Assembly (NCBI GenBank): GCA_037444575.1
Contig: JBBIME010000006.1
Span: forward strand, 292,517 to 356,516
From: Bacteriovorax sp037444575
Lineage (GTDB): Bacteria; Bdellovibrionota; Bacteriovoracia; Bacteriovoracales; Bacteriovoracaceae
Length of the DNA: 64,000 nt
Direction of reading: 5' to 3'
The notes under the pieces are model-generated. The model worked only from the letters and a program-made list of their open reading frames with translations, was not told where the DNA came from and made no database searches. The translations under genes were made by a program, and so were the position numbers. This document shows, piece by piece, positions 35,101 through 44,175 of this stretch (position 1 is its first letter; every line of letters starts with the position of its first letter).

Positions 35101-35127
35101 GTATCGGAAGAATTTTCCTCAGGATTA
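35101..35127 (-). promoter_or_regulatory. Candidate sigma-28 (FliA) promoter of flagellin
   Basis: On the minus strand TAATCCTG - 11 bp - TCCGATAC matches the FliA layout TAAAGTTT-N11-GCCGATAA in spacing, in the TAA of the -35 and in the CCGATA core of the -10. It ends about 48 bp before the flagellin ATG and overlaps the stop codon of the upstream glycosyltransferase. Confidence 0.6.
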
Positions 35128-36267
35128 ATTTGCCGTAACTTGAGTATAAAGCTCCATCAATCGAGCTGTGGACTCGCGCCGATGAAAGCGGGAAACGAAC
35201 TCTAATCCACTCTCAACCATGTGATCCCGAAGTTTTTGATCTCCTAAAACCGTTAGTAGAGCATTGGCAATGCTTGACTGAGATAGTGGGTCAACAAAGT
35301 AAGAATCAGGTCCTGCGCTTTCAGGGAAACAGGAACCTGTTGAAGTAATAACTGGAGTCTTTGAAAAAAGGGCCTCAACAATAGGAATACCAAATCCTTC
35401 AAACAAAGATGGAAAGCAAAAAACTTTTGAAGCTTGATACAAGGCCGGCAATTCATCGAATCTTACAGCATCTAAAATATGAACTCGCTGATTCAATTTC
35501 AGTTCCTCTACTCTTTGTTTGACTCGATCTTTATATTTTTTTCCTTGCCCGATAAGAACCAGGTCTTCTTCAATTTGATTGGCAATCTCAGCAAAAGCTT
35601 CAACCAAAGTCAGTTGATTTTTTCTTTCTTCGAATGCGCCCACATTAATAATAAATGGTTTGTTCAATTGATATTTATTGCGAATTGCTTGGATAATTTC
35701 TGATGACTTTTCATTGTAAAAATTTGGCGAGCAACTTTGATAGTGAACTACAATTTTGTTTTCATCTACGCCTAAAAGTTTAATAAGATCGTCTCTGGTT
35801 TGTTCACAGATAGCGATGACCATATCCGAATGCTTACAAGTATATTTAAACTTTTGAGAGTAGACCATGCGATCTATAAAGGGAAAAAACTCTGGATAGC
35901 GCAAATAAATCAAATCGTGCATCGTAACGACTTTCTTAAAAGGCAATGAATCCAATCGATAAGGGATTTCATGAGAGAGACCATGAAACAGATCCAAATT
36001 CTCTTTTTTTAAATCATTCCCCATCAGAAAACTTCTCCAAATTGTCGGAAGTTTTTTTTCTAAAAAAGAATTGGGCAATTTTAAATGAGCGTTGGCCGCA
36101 AGTGAGTCTACCCACTCTTGCCCTCTTTGATTAGTTATAGGCGGTGAAAAAAGAAATAAATCAATATCGGATTGATATTCTAATAATCCTTCTATTAAAC
36201 CCCGAGAATAATTCCCAAGACCTCTGAAATTATGGGTGGCCCTTTTTGCTTCAAATCCAATGCGCAT
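35125..36267 (-). CDS. Glycosyltransferase family 4 protein
   Basis: A 380-residue GT-B enzyme using a nucleotide-sugar donor. The N-terminal domain has RGLGNYSRGLIEGLL. The C-terminal donor-binding domain has NVGAFEERKNQ, RVHILDAVRFDELPALYQASKVFCFPSLFEGFGIPIVEAL (the E-x7-E element) and a final helix. Likely roles are LPS or exopolysaccharide assembly, or flagellin glycosylation given that flagellin follows 70 bp downstream, though each has separate promoter signals. Acceptor unknown. Confidence 0.87.
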   Translation of the reverse strand: MRIGFEAKRATHNFRGLGNYSRGLIEGLLEYQSDIDLFLFSPPITNQRGQEWVDSLAANAHLKLPNSFLEKKLPTIWRSFLMGNDLKKENLDLFHGLSHEIPYRLDSLPFKKVVTMHDLIYLRYPEFFPFIDRMVYSQKFKYTCKHSDMVIAICEQTRDDLIKLLGVDENKIVVHYQSCSPNFYNEKSSEIIQAIRNKYQLNKPFIINVGAFEERKNQLTLVEAFAEIANQIEEDLVLIGQGKKYKDRVKQRVEELKLNQRVHILDAVRFDELPALYQASKVFCFPSLFEGFGIPIVEALFSKTPVITSTGSCFPESAGPDSYFVDPLSQSSIANALLTVLGDQKLRDHMVESGLEFVSRFHRRESTARLMELYTQVTAN

Positions 36268-36280
36268 GAATGTCCTAAAA

Positions 36281-36970
36281 TTAAAATCCTAGATTGAATT
36301 TTACACTGAAATCAACCGAACCTGCTAGCTTCATTGTGCTAAGAGGAACTTGATTAATGATTAATTTTGGCCGCAGTCGAACTAATTTATTTGCTTTTAG
36401 AAGTTCTTTCCAATTAACTGATTCTATATTGAGTTTAATACAACGCCCATCGCACCCTACTGCATCTTTCTTGCGGTCAAAATAAACCAAACGCGAGTAG
36501 CCTTTTCCATCGACAGCAAGACCCTCAATGGGACTATCCAGTTTTCCATACACTTCAATTTTTTGTATAAAATCTAGCGAATCAGTACTTTTAGCGTTTT
36601 TCACAGAGAGCATGAGGCCATCAAGGTTTATATAATCAATAAGATTAAAATCAATCGATAAAAGTTGGCTTAAATCTACATCCACTTCTGGCAATTCCAA
36701 TTCGTGTCCGCCCTCTGTGGTAATTTTGGTATTTGCAAGAACGACCGCAATTACTTGAAAAAGCTTTCCAAACAGAGGAAATTTCCCTGAGTTCTTTGCA
36801 TATTCATCTATTTGGGTGTCTGGAGTTTGGTAAGAAAAATTGATAGGTTTATCGTTTTTCAATTCATTGAGAGTCATAGGCTTATAAATAGGCGTAAGTT
36901 TCTCCCTTCCACAAGAGGAAAGGGCCATCACTACCAATGCCAGAGCTGTAAGCTTTCTCAATTTTTTCAT
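36281..36970 (-). CDS. Lipoprotein, hypothetical
   Basis: A 229-residue protein with lipoprotein signal MKKLRKLTALALVVMALSSC (lipobox LSSC). The rest is a beta-rich domain with one internal CDGRC pair. No family is recognised. It lies 13 bp upstream of the glycosyltransferase on the same strand, so co-transcription is likely. It is divergent from the outer-membrane protein gene at 37076. Confidence 0.6.
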   Translation of the reverse strand: MKKLRKLTALALVVMALSSCGREKLTPIYKPMTLNELKNDKPINFSYQTPDTQIDEYAKNSGKFPLFGKLFQVIAVVLANTKITTEGGHELELPEVDVDLSQLLSIDFNLIDYINLDGLMLSVKNAKSTDSLDFIQKIEVYGKLDSPIEGLAVDGKGYSRLVYFDRKKDAVGCDGRCIKLNIESVNWKELLKANKLVRLRPKLIINQVPLSTMKLAGSVDFSVKFNLGF

Positions 36971-37075
36971 GGGGAAGTTATAGCATAAAAAAGTGGCCCT
37001 TTTTTAGGGTCTGTATATTTTTCACTAACGACAAGTATTTTCCAAAAAAGTTCGAACTCCCATTAAGATTCATCC

Positions 37076-38308
37076 ATGAAAAAATCAGTTTTATTCATCT
37101 TTGGCCTTTTTGCTACTTCGTCTTTTGGTGCGAGTTACGACACTCTTCCAAAGGGTGTTGACATGCTGGTTTTTAAGCAAGTAATGACTTCAAATATTGA
37201 ATCTAAATTCGATGACAATCACAATAACAACTCACTCTCTCTAAGAGAAAATTTCAACGCGAGCAAACTTGAAAATATTACGAGCGCGTTTAAAACTTAC
37301 TTTGATGAATTAAAGGCCATTTCTCCAGATGCCTATAACCAATTCTCTCTCGGGGAATTTAAAGCAAACGCCTCTGCAAAAGTAAATGCTCAAGGACTGG
37401 CGCTTGCTCATGGAATTACGGATCACGTAACGACGTATGCTTCACTTCCGATTTATCATATCAAATCGAATGTGCGCTTTACTCAAAGTAAAAAAAGTAA
37501 CATTGCTGCCATTCAAGCAACTATTCAAAACGCTCCAACAACGAGCTCAACACTTTCAGCGTTTGTTAAGCAATTAACTCTCCAACTTCCAGAAACAAAC
37601 GAACAACTTCTTCAATCTCTTATCGTTAATTACTATGGCTACAAACCATTAGGGAGTTGGGAAAAAGACGCTCTTGGAGACGCAGAGTTAGGTGCAATTT
37701 ATCGTTTCACTGATTACTCCGACAAAGGTTTTGCACTTTCATTGGGAGCAGTTCTTCCTACTGGCGAAGCAGATGATCCAGATTCACTTCAAGATGTGTC
37801 AACAGGAGATGGTCAATATGATGCCTTTGTAGAATCGATGAGTGGAGTAGGATTTTTTGATAATACTCTTCAATTTGATTTGAAGGCCCGTTTTACTTAC
37901 CAGTTTTCTTCAAAGAAAGTTATGCGAACGATATCCGATCCCTCTGTGCCTCTTAGTCAGAACAAAGAAACGATGACAGAAAAATTGGGGAATAAAATCG
38001 ATTCAACTTTTACAGTCACTCTTAATCCAACATCATGGGTGAATTTTAATTCATCGTATATCTATGGCAATACTGGCTCAAGCAGATATGGAGCAAGCGA
38101 TCCAAAAGTTAAGGCAGCACTGGAACAAAACACAAGTTCAATCGCTCATTGGGCAAGAGTGGGAGTTGGTCTATCGAGTGTAGAACTTTATAAAGCGAAA
38201 AAAATGGATATTCCATGTGAGATCAATTTAACTGCTCAAAAATTATTAAATGCAAAGAACTCTGCTAATTATGAGCGCTTTGATTTAGATTTTAGACTGT
38301 ATTTTTAA
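37076..38308 (+). CDS. Outer membrane beta-barrel protein, hypothetical
   Basis: A 410-residue protein with signal peptide MKKSVLFIFGLFATSSFGA. It shows alternating amphipathic strands (GAIYRFTDYSDKGFALSLGAVLP, FDLKARFTYQF, DSTFTVTLNPTSWVNFNSSYIYG) and ends in aromatic FRLYF, the usual signal for barrel insertion. It resembles uncharacterised transporter-like barrel proteins, and a helical segment (about 140-175) may form a plug or periplasmic insert. The transported molecule is unknown. It is convergent with the epimerase gene, 2 bp between stops. Confidence 0.65.
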   Translation: MKKSVLFIFGLFATSSFGASYDTLPKGVDMLVFKQVMTSNIESKFDDNHNNNSLSLRENFNASKLENITSAFKTYFDELKAISPDAYNQFSLGEFKANASAKVNAQGLALAHGITDHVTTYASLPIYHIKSNVRFTQSKKSNIAAIQATIQNAPTTSSTLSAFVKQLTLQLPETNEQLLQSLIVNYYGYKPLGSWEKDALGDAELGAIYRFTDYSDKGFALSLGAVLPTGEADDPDSLQDVSTGDGQYDAFVESMSGVGFFDNTLQFDLKARFTYQFSSKKVMRTISDPSVPLSQNKETMTEKLGNKIDSTFTVTLNPTSWVNFNSSYIYGNTGSSRYGASDPKVKAALEQNTSSIAHWARVGVGLSSVELYKAKKMDIPCEINLTAQKLLNAKNSANYERFDLDFRLYF

Positions 38309-38310
38309 TT

Positions 38311-39312
38311 TTACTGAATGTAAGAATAAAAAATCTTACCATTTTCTTCGCTGACTAGTTTAAAAGGATCTTCCTTAATTAAAAGGCATCCATCTAAATC
38401 ATAGAAATCAACTCCTCCAGAAATATTTAGTGCACTTGAGATTCCAAGACTAGTCTCTACCATACAGCCAAGCATTGTTTTTAAACCTAATAGTTTTGCC
38501 TGTCGAAGTTGTTTTAGTGCTTTCATATAGCCTCCGGCCTTCATCAACTTGACATTGATGCCGTGGAAGCGCTCTGGATAATAATTATTAATTTCTTGCT
38601 TTGTGACTGACTCATCAGCCATTAAAAAAACAGAGCTATGCTTTTTTAATTCGAGCATCTCATCATGCAAATCGCTTCTCAAGGGCTGTTCTAAAAATTC
38701 AAGACGAGAAAGATTTTCAAAATTTGATAAGAACTTCAAAGTTTCTGAAGCATTCTCAAAAGATTCATTGGCATCTACTCGAAGTGGTACATTGGTTAGA
38801 CGTAAAATTTCTCTACAGAAATCATGAGCATTGTCGCGATTAACTTTTACTTTTAAGGCCGAAAAGCGTTGAAGATTATTTTCGCGGATAAATGCTTCCA
38901 CCTTCCCTACTTCCATAATTGGAATGGAGAAGGAGGTCTTCACGCTGCTGACCACATTGGTCCCCATTAATTGGGCAACATTCTTACCTGACAAGATTGC
39001 TATGTAATGTACAAAGCTCGATTCAATTCCAAATTTCAAAGACTGAGGAAGATCCATCGTTTCCATAAAAGCAACAAGACTTTCCACTCCAGTAAAATCA
39101 GAAGGGGCATGAGATCTAAATTCTTCGAATTTTTCTAAGATCAATTCCCTTGTCTCGCCGTAACGGACATTGAACGCGACTTCACCCATTGCAGAGATTG
39201 AACCGTTTTTTACTTCAACAATAAAATTGCGCTTAATATCTGAGCTATTTCGTGAAATATTCCATGTAAATTTTAAAGGAAGCTCTATTTCTTTTATTGA
39301 CCAACTAAACAT
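38311..39312 (-). CDS. Dipeptide epimerase (enolase superfamily)
   Basis: A 333-residue enzyme of the muconate-lactonizing subgroup, like L-Ala-D/L-Glu epimerase, which acts in murein-peptide recycling. Catalytic features in order are ALKVKV (K-x-K), LRVDANESF (Asp metal ligand), EFLEQPL (Glu), FLMADES (Asp), GINVKLMKAGG (second catalytic Lys) and DLDGCLLIKEDPF (the DxD substrate-anchoring motif). ATG 39312 was preferred over an upstream TTG. It is divergent from the DnaJ-like gene with a very short gap (36 bp). Confidence 0.85.
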   Translation of the reverse strand: MFSWSIKEIELPLKFTWNISRNSSDIKRNFIVEVKNGSISAMGEVAFNVRYGETRELILEKFEEFRSHAPSDFTGVESLVAFMETMDLPQSLKFGIESSFVHYIAILSGKNVAQLMGTNVVSSVKTSFSIPIMEVGKVEAFIRENNLQRFSALKVKVNRDNAHDFCREILRLTNVPLRVDANESFENASETLKFLSNFENLSRLEFLEQPLRSDLHDEMLELKKHSSVFLMADESVTKQEINNYYPERFHGINVKLMKAGGYMKALKQLRQAKLLGLKTMLGCMVETSLGISSALNISGGVDFYDLDGCLLIKEDPFKLVSEENGKIFYSYIQ

Positions 39313-39348
39313 GATTCTCGCCAAATTTTTTTATTAATCTTTTGGTTA

Positions 39349-40371
39349 ATGATACTATATTTTATGCTTATTAATAAAGAAATTATCATTCGACTGGTCT
39401 CTAGTTTTATTTTCTTTGCAATCACCTTCCGTGTTCTCGGTCCAATCTTTTTTGATTTTCTAAAAAAGAAACTCCCTGGATCCAGCGGCCATGAGACTGA
39501 TATTGATTATATGATTAAAAGACAAAAAGAGAGACTTCGTTCTCAATATGGTCTCTCTGGTGAAATTCCCTCTAATCGATTTGAGCAGGCTCCCAAAACT
39601 CGAGAGCTGCAAAAAATACATCAAGAAACTCAATGGGGAGGCGGAACACTCGTAAAAGAAATTCAGCAAGAAGTCGCCAAAACATATTCTTATTCTATGG
39701 CCGATTCAAAGGTAAATGCTTTTATTCTTCTTTGTGAAAAAAGAAATTATATCCATTTTTTATCGAACGAAAATCAATCCTCCAGTGAATCTATTAAAAA
39801 CTACCTAGTGTCCCTTCTTCTGCTTTTTCTACTCATAGAAGAATTGCGTGAAAAAAAGTTCTTTCTTGTCGAAAAGATTGCAAAGAAACTTAGAATTTCA
39901 GCCAATGAATTTTCCATAGCTCTTCAAATAAAACTTCTAATGACTTTATCTCTAAAAAAAGACTTAAAAGAAGAACGCATTTTTACAGAAGCTCTGGTTA
40001 TGGGGCAATACTCGGAAGAAACAATCAAAGAGGCAACTGATACCATCGCACTAAAAGAGGCCAATCTCTGGGCAAAAAGTCCTTCTCTATTCTTTGAAGA
40101 ACTAACTCTCGCTCTCAATTATGCCAGTATGATTGCACCTATGCCAAAACTAAAAAATAGAAAAGATGTCGACACTGCTTATGAAATTCTAGGCGCTTCG
40201 AAAAATCAAAATACTGATGAGATAAAAAAACTCTATAAGAAAATTGCTCTGCAGAAGCACCCAGACAAGATTGTCTCTCTAAAATTGCCAAAATATTTAG
40301 AAAGAAAGTCAATTGATCGATTCAATAAAATTCAAGAAGCTTATGAAGTCATCATTGATAGCAGAAAATAA
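39349..40371 (+). CDS. Membrane-anchored DnaJ-like protein
   Basis: A 340-residue protein with one N-terminal TM helix (about 9-30), a linker, a helical middle domain and a C-terminal J domain (about 281-340) with the HPDK motif in LQKHPDKIVSLKLPKYL. The architecture recalls DjlA: a membrane anchor with a cytosolic J domain that would recruit DnaK. ATG 39349 sits within AT-rich promoter-like sequence, so ATG 39364 is an alternative start. It ends 14 bp before the adenosine-deaminase-like gene. Confidence 0.75.
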   Translation: MILYFMLINKEIIIRLVSSFIFFAITFRVLGPIFFDFLKKKLPGSSGHETDIDYMIKRQKERLRSQYGLSGEIPSNRFEQAPKTRELQKIHQETQWGGGTLVKEIQQEVAKTYSYSMADSKVNAFILLCEKRNYIHFLSNENQSSSESIKNYLVSLLLLFLLIEELREKKFFLVEKIAKKLRISANEFSIALQIKLLMTLSLKKDLKEERIFTEALVMGQYSEETIKEATDTIALKEANLWAKSPSLFFEELTLALNYASMIAPMPKLKNRKDVDTAYEILGASKNQNTDEIKKLYKKIALQKHPDKIVSLKLPKYLERKSIDRFNKIQEAYEVIIDSRK

Positions 40372-40385
40372 TAAGGGTTACGAAT

Positions 40386-42050
40386 ATGTTTGCAAAAAAA
40401 GACAAAGGTGTTAAAGAAATTAAAAACGCTTTGATCGATATCATCAGTGAAACCAATGGTATCACTATCAACGATACACTTGAACTCTTAAGCTTTTATC
40501 CTACTTTGAAAAAAAATCAGTTAGTCGACAAATCGCTATCCGAATTCAGGAAACTTCTCAGTGCTTTTCAAAGTAATGAAGTCGATATCTCAACACTATT
40601 AGGTCATCCCTTTTCAGAGGCTTTCTTTGAGTTTTTTAAAGAATTCCCTCTTTCTTATCATGAAGAGCATATTCATTTAACCGGATCTCTTAGTGCTGAA
40701 TTCATTTATCCTCGTCTTAAAGTTTTACTAGATGGGCCGAATGGAAAAATCTATTCTCAAAAAATTTCCGAAGTATATGGAAAAAATGCCCTTCCCATTA
40801 ATTCTGTTGATGATGTGGATTCTCTAATACGCTTGAAAGAGGGCGAACTTTTCAAAACCTATTTAAAAATTCTTTATCTCCCAAAGCTCATACTTACAGA
40901 TAAGAAGGCCCATGTCGATGCTGCCTATCACATGGCATCCGAACTCTACAGCAAATATAATGTTGGTAAAATCAGGCTTAAATTTACTTTATCAAGATCA
41001 ACTGGATCAAGTGATGAACAAATTCCAGGTTTAGAGAATCTTTCCGAAGAAGATGTCGTTCTTGGCCTCTATGAAGGTTTCATGAAATTTAAGGCGGAAA
41101 AGCCATTTTTCAATTTTATTCTCTCCCCTAGTTTTAGAAAAGAATCTAACTTTTTTGATCAAACTCATTACGAATCTAAACAGGAGCACTTCGAAGATCA
41201 AGTTCTCTCAATTCTAGATATTTTGCAGAAACACCCTTATTTAAATGATGTGCTCAGTGAAGTTGATACCGTGGGTGACGAACGAGAGCTTTACAAGAAA
41301 AAACATTTTATCGAAATGAAATCCGGACTCAGACGTCTTCAATATCAAGGATTCAAAATCCGCTCTCACCATGGAGAAACTTGGAAGATCTTAAGACTTG
41401 GGGTTCAGGCCGTAGATAACGCTCTTAATATCTGGCATATTGATACTCTTGAACATGGATTAAGCTTAGGGATCAATCCCAACTACTATTTTCACAGACT
41501 CTATCAGCGGATAATGGAAATGAATCTGGCAGGCAAAAAACCTGGAATTGATAGTTTTGAGTATGCAGAGATCATGGATATGGAATGGAAAGAGGAAGAT
41601 GTAAGAGACAAGATTCTAAATGGGACTCCACTTGATGAAGCAGAAAAAATAAAATTTTTAAAGACAAAATTTCATACTGCCAGGGAAATAGAACATTATC
41701 AGCATGATGTACTTAATCGCATGATAAATAAAAAAGTTTCACTGTTGCACTTTCCATCTTCCAATTTAAAACTCACCAATTGTTTTCCCGACTACAAAGA
41801 CCATCCTTTTTCATGGTGGGAGAAAAAAGGAGTCCAACTCGGAATTGGCACAGACAACTACATCACTCTTTCAACTAATTATATCCAAGAGCTTTTAATT
41901 CTTCTTTATTCAAATCCGACGACACTTAAAATTATGAAGTTATTAATGGTGGCGACCAAAGAAACAAGAAGACCTTATATGAGTCATCTTTTATGGGAGA
42001 TGAGAAAAACTATTCGCGAACCAAATCCGAAGCTTCCTTCGCAACTGTAG
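40386..42050 (+). CDS. Adenosine deaminase-like amidohydrolase
   Basis: A 554-residue protein of the adenosine/AMP deaminase superfamily, much longer than the usual 330-360. Zinc and catalytic motifs are HEEHIHLTGS (H-x-H, about residue 96), RSHHGE (about 330), TLEHG (about 358), SSNLKLTN (the SN motif, about 458) and IGTDNYITLST (where STDDP is usual, about 480). The extra length comes from an N-terminal extension and insertions. Deaminase activity is likely, but the base specificity is unclear. The last 41 bp overlap the convergent glycosyltransferase. Confidence 0.75.
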   Translation: MFAKKDKGVKEIKNALIDIISETNGITINDTLELLSFYPTLKKNQLVDKSLSEFRKLLSAFQSNEVDISTLLGHPFSEAFFEFFKEFPLSYHEEHIHLTGSLSAEFIYPRLKVLLDGPNGKIYSQKISEVYGKNALPINSVDDVDSLIRLKEGELFKTYLKILYLPKLILTDKKAHVDAAYHMASELYSKYNVGKIRLKFTLSRSTGSSDEQIPGLENLSEEDVVLGLYEGFMKFKAEKPFFNFILSPSFRKESNFFDQTHYESKQEHFEDQVLSILDILQKHPYLNDVLSEVDTVGDERELYKKKHFIEMKSGLRRLQYQGFKIRSHHGETWKILRLGVQAVDNALNIWHIDTLEHGLSLGINPNYYFHRLYQRIMEMNLAGKKPGIDSFEYAEIMDMEWKEEDVRDKILNGTPLDEAEKIKFLKTKFHTAREIEHYQHDVLNRMINKKVSLLHFPSSNLKLTNCFPDYKDHPFSWWEKKGVQLGIGTDNYITLSTNYIQELLILLYSNPTTLKIMKLLMVATKETRRPYMSHLLWEMRKTIREPNPKLPSQL

Positions 42051-43041
42051 CTGGAGTAATGTCGACCATGCAAAGTTGGTAAATGTTTTGAGAACATTTG
42101 CCACTTCCATCTTTACTACATGGTCTACATGGCAAATCAACTTCCAAAGTTTTAATAAGAGAGCTCATAGTGAAACCAAAAGCTGTGGGCCCCATAAGTG
42201 AGAGGGCCTTAACTCCCAAAACATCTGCAACATGAAGAAGTCCAGTGTCAGCAGAAATGACGAGAGCAGATTTAGATACGAGCTGACAGCTTTCTATAAG
42301 GGACAATTTCCCAGCTAGATTGAAAACGCGTTTAGGATCAATGTCGGCCAGCTCCTGACAAAAAGTATCTTCCTTTCCCCCGAGAATAACAAAATGAGCA
42401 TTAGGCATAATCGTGATCAACTTTATCCAGTGATCAAGTGGCCACCTTTTCATTTCCCAAGCAGCAGAAGGAACGAGAGCAATCATCTGTGCCTCCCCCA
42501 CTGTCGTTGCAATGAGTGAGCTTACTTTTTGTTTAACCTCTTCTGAAAATTTCCAAGTCACTAAACGTGGAGAATTTCCTTTCTTAATTCCCCATTTTAA
42601 AAGTGGGGCCATATATGATTCAATACCGATAAAAGGCTTAGGAAATTTATTTATTCTGAACTTAAAAAGAAGAATTCTCTTTAAGCGATCTTTTGGTCTT
42701 TTTACAAATGTGGGGCGCTGGAGTCTGGTCATCAAAAATAATTTTAAAATCTTTGATCGCAAATTATTATGGGCATCGTAGATGTGTGAGTAATTTTCTT
42801 TTCGAAGTATTAGAGCAAACTTAACAAGACCAATAAAACCCAACTTCTTATCAAGAGACCAAACTTTATTTATTTCGACATTGAGCTTAACTAAAAAGTC
42901 AAAATCCGCTCTTGTTGCCCAGTGAATTTCTGTGTCTCTAGAAAATCTCTGACGGATTAATTCAACAACAGATGAGCATTGAACAATATCCCCAAAACTA
43001 GAGAAGCGAATAATTAAAACTTTATTTTTTTCCATTATCAT
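42010..43041 (-). CDS. Glycosyltransferase family 9 (LPS heptosyltransferase-like)
   Basis: A 343-residue GT-B protein. Typical GT9 segments are VLIIRFSSFGDIVQCSSVVELIRQRF, YDAHNNLRSKIL, VPSAAWEMKRWPLDHWIKL (SAxWxxKRWP), FVILGGKED and SADTGLLHVADVLG. A cysteine-rich region near the end (PCRPCSKDGSGKC) matches the family's variable metal-like cluster. It would add a heptose or related sugar to the LPS inner core. Its 3' end overlaps the deaminase-like gene by 41 bp. Confidence 0.88.
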   Translation of the reverse strand: MIMEKNKVLIIRFSSFGDIVQCSSVVELIRQRFSRDTEIHWATRADFDFLVKLNVEINKVWSLDKKLGFIGLVKFALILRKENYSHIYDAHNNLRSKILKLFLMTRLQRPTFVKRPKDRLKRILLFKFRINKFPKPFIGIESYMAPLLKWGIKKGNSPRLVTWKFSEEVKQKVSSLIATTVGEAQMIALVPSAAWEMKRWPLDHWIKLITIMPNAHFVILGGKEDTFCQELADIDPKRVFNLAGKLSLIESCQLVSKSALVISADTGLLHVADVLGVKALSLMGPTAFGFTMSSLIKTLEVDLPCRPCSKDGSGKCSQNIYQLCMVDITPATVAKEASDLVRE

Positions 43042-43089
43042 TCAATAATAAACTAGGTAGCAACACATTGGAAACTACGGATTTTATCC

Positions 43090-44175
43090 ATGGCCTTTAG
43101 CTTAAAAAATTTAGCCTCTCTGCTTAATGTGGCCATTCAACATAAGGCCAGCGATATCCATATTCGTACTAACGAGGTGCCATGTCTTCGTATCAGAGGC
43201 GATTTAGTACCAATTCAAACCAAAACTTTTACCACTGAAGACATTAATGACATTATTAAGATCCTGGTCGGCGATGAAAACGATCAAGCTCAACTAAATA
43301 ATAAAAGTGAACTTGATGGAGCCTATGGAATTGAGGGTCTTTGTCGAGTCAGATTTAATATCTTTCGCTACTTTGGTCAATTTGGGATTGTTCTTCGAAT
43401 TATTAACACTCAGGTTCCCAATTTAGCAAGTCTTGATATGCCTAAAATTATTTCTCGAATTGCTCTTCAAAAAAGAGGAATGATTCTTGTAACTGGAGCT
43501 ACAGGATCGGGAAAAAGTACAACTCTTGCAGCGATGATTAATCATATCAATGAAAATCGCGCCTCTCATATTATTTCAATCGAGGATCCAATTGAATATC
43601 TTCACCCTCAGAAGATGTCTCGTATCTCCCAGCGTGAAATTGGAAGAGATACTGAAGATTTTGCGACTGGACTCAGATCAGCTCTAAGACAAGATCCAGA
43701 CGTTATCTCTATTGGAGAAATGCGCGATCCAATTACAGCTAATATCGCTCTTAAAGCAGCTGAAACTGGACACGTTGTATTCTCTACTCTTCACACAACT
43801 AATACTGTTACGACGATTGGAAGAATCATTTCAATGTTTCCAGAGTATGAGCAACCGGAAGTAAGAAAAAGACTTGCGGAAAATCTTTACGCGATTATCG
43901 GTCAACGAATGCTTCCTGGTAAAAATGGACGGACTGTCATTGCTCAAGAAATTATGGTCACATCTCCCGGAATCAGAGATTGTATTGCCGGAAAAGACGA
44001 TATCAACCGCATTCCAACCATTCTATCGCAAGGACAAGGAAAGTCTACAAACGGCAGTCAAACATTTGATCAACACATCATGTACCTTTATCAAAAAGGA
44101 ATCATTGATAAAGAAGTTGCACTTGATGCGGTGTCGTCTCAATCAGATTTTATTCAGAAACTTATAGTTGAGTAG
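43090..44175 (+). CDS. pilT: Type IV pilus retraction ATPase, PilT/PilU family
   Basis: A 361-residue secretion ATPase. An N-terminal PAS-like domain (KASDIHIRTNEVPCLRI) is followed by Walker A GATGSGKST (about residue 136), the Asp box SIEDPIEYLH, Walker B DPDVISIGEMRD and the His box ETGHVVFSTLHTTN. The PilT retraction motif AIRNLIRE is replaced here by GIRDCIAG, so a PilU-like accessory role is possible. It drives pilus retraction and twitching at the cytoplasmic membrane. It is convergent with, and directly abuts, the RDD gene. Confidence 0.88.
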   Translation: MAFSLKNLASLLNVAIQHKASDIHIRTNEVPCLRIRGDLVPIQTKTFTTEDINDIIKILVGDENDQAQLNNKSELDGAYGIEGLCRVRFNIFRYFGQFGIVLRIINTQVPNLASLDMPKIISRIALQKRGMILVTGATGSGKSTTLAAMINHINENRASHIISIEDPIEYLHPQKMSRISQREIGRDTEDFATGLRSALRQDPDVISIGEMRDPITANIALKAAETGHVVFSTLHTTNTVTTIGRIISMFPEYEQPEVRKRLAENLYAIIGQRMLPGKNGRTVIAQEIMVTSPGIRDCIAGKDDINRIPTILSQGQGKSTNGSQTFDQHIMYLYQKGIIDKEVALDAVSSQSDFIQKLIVE

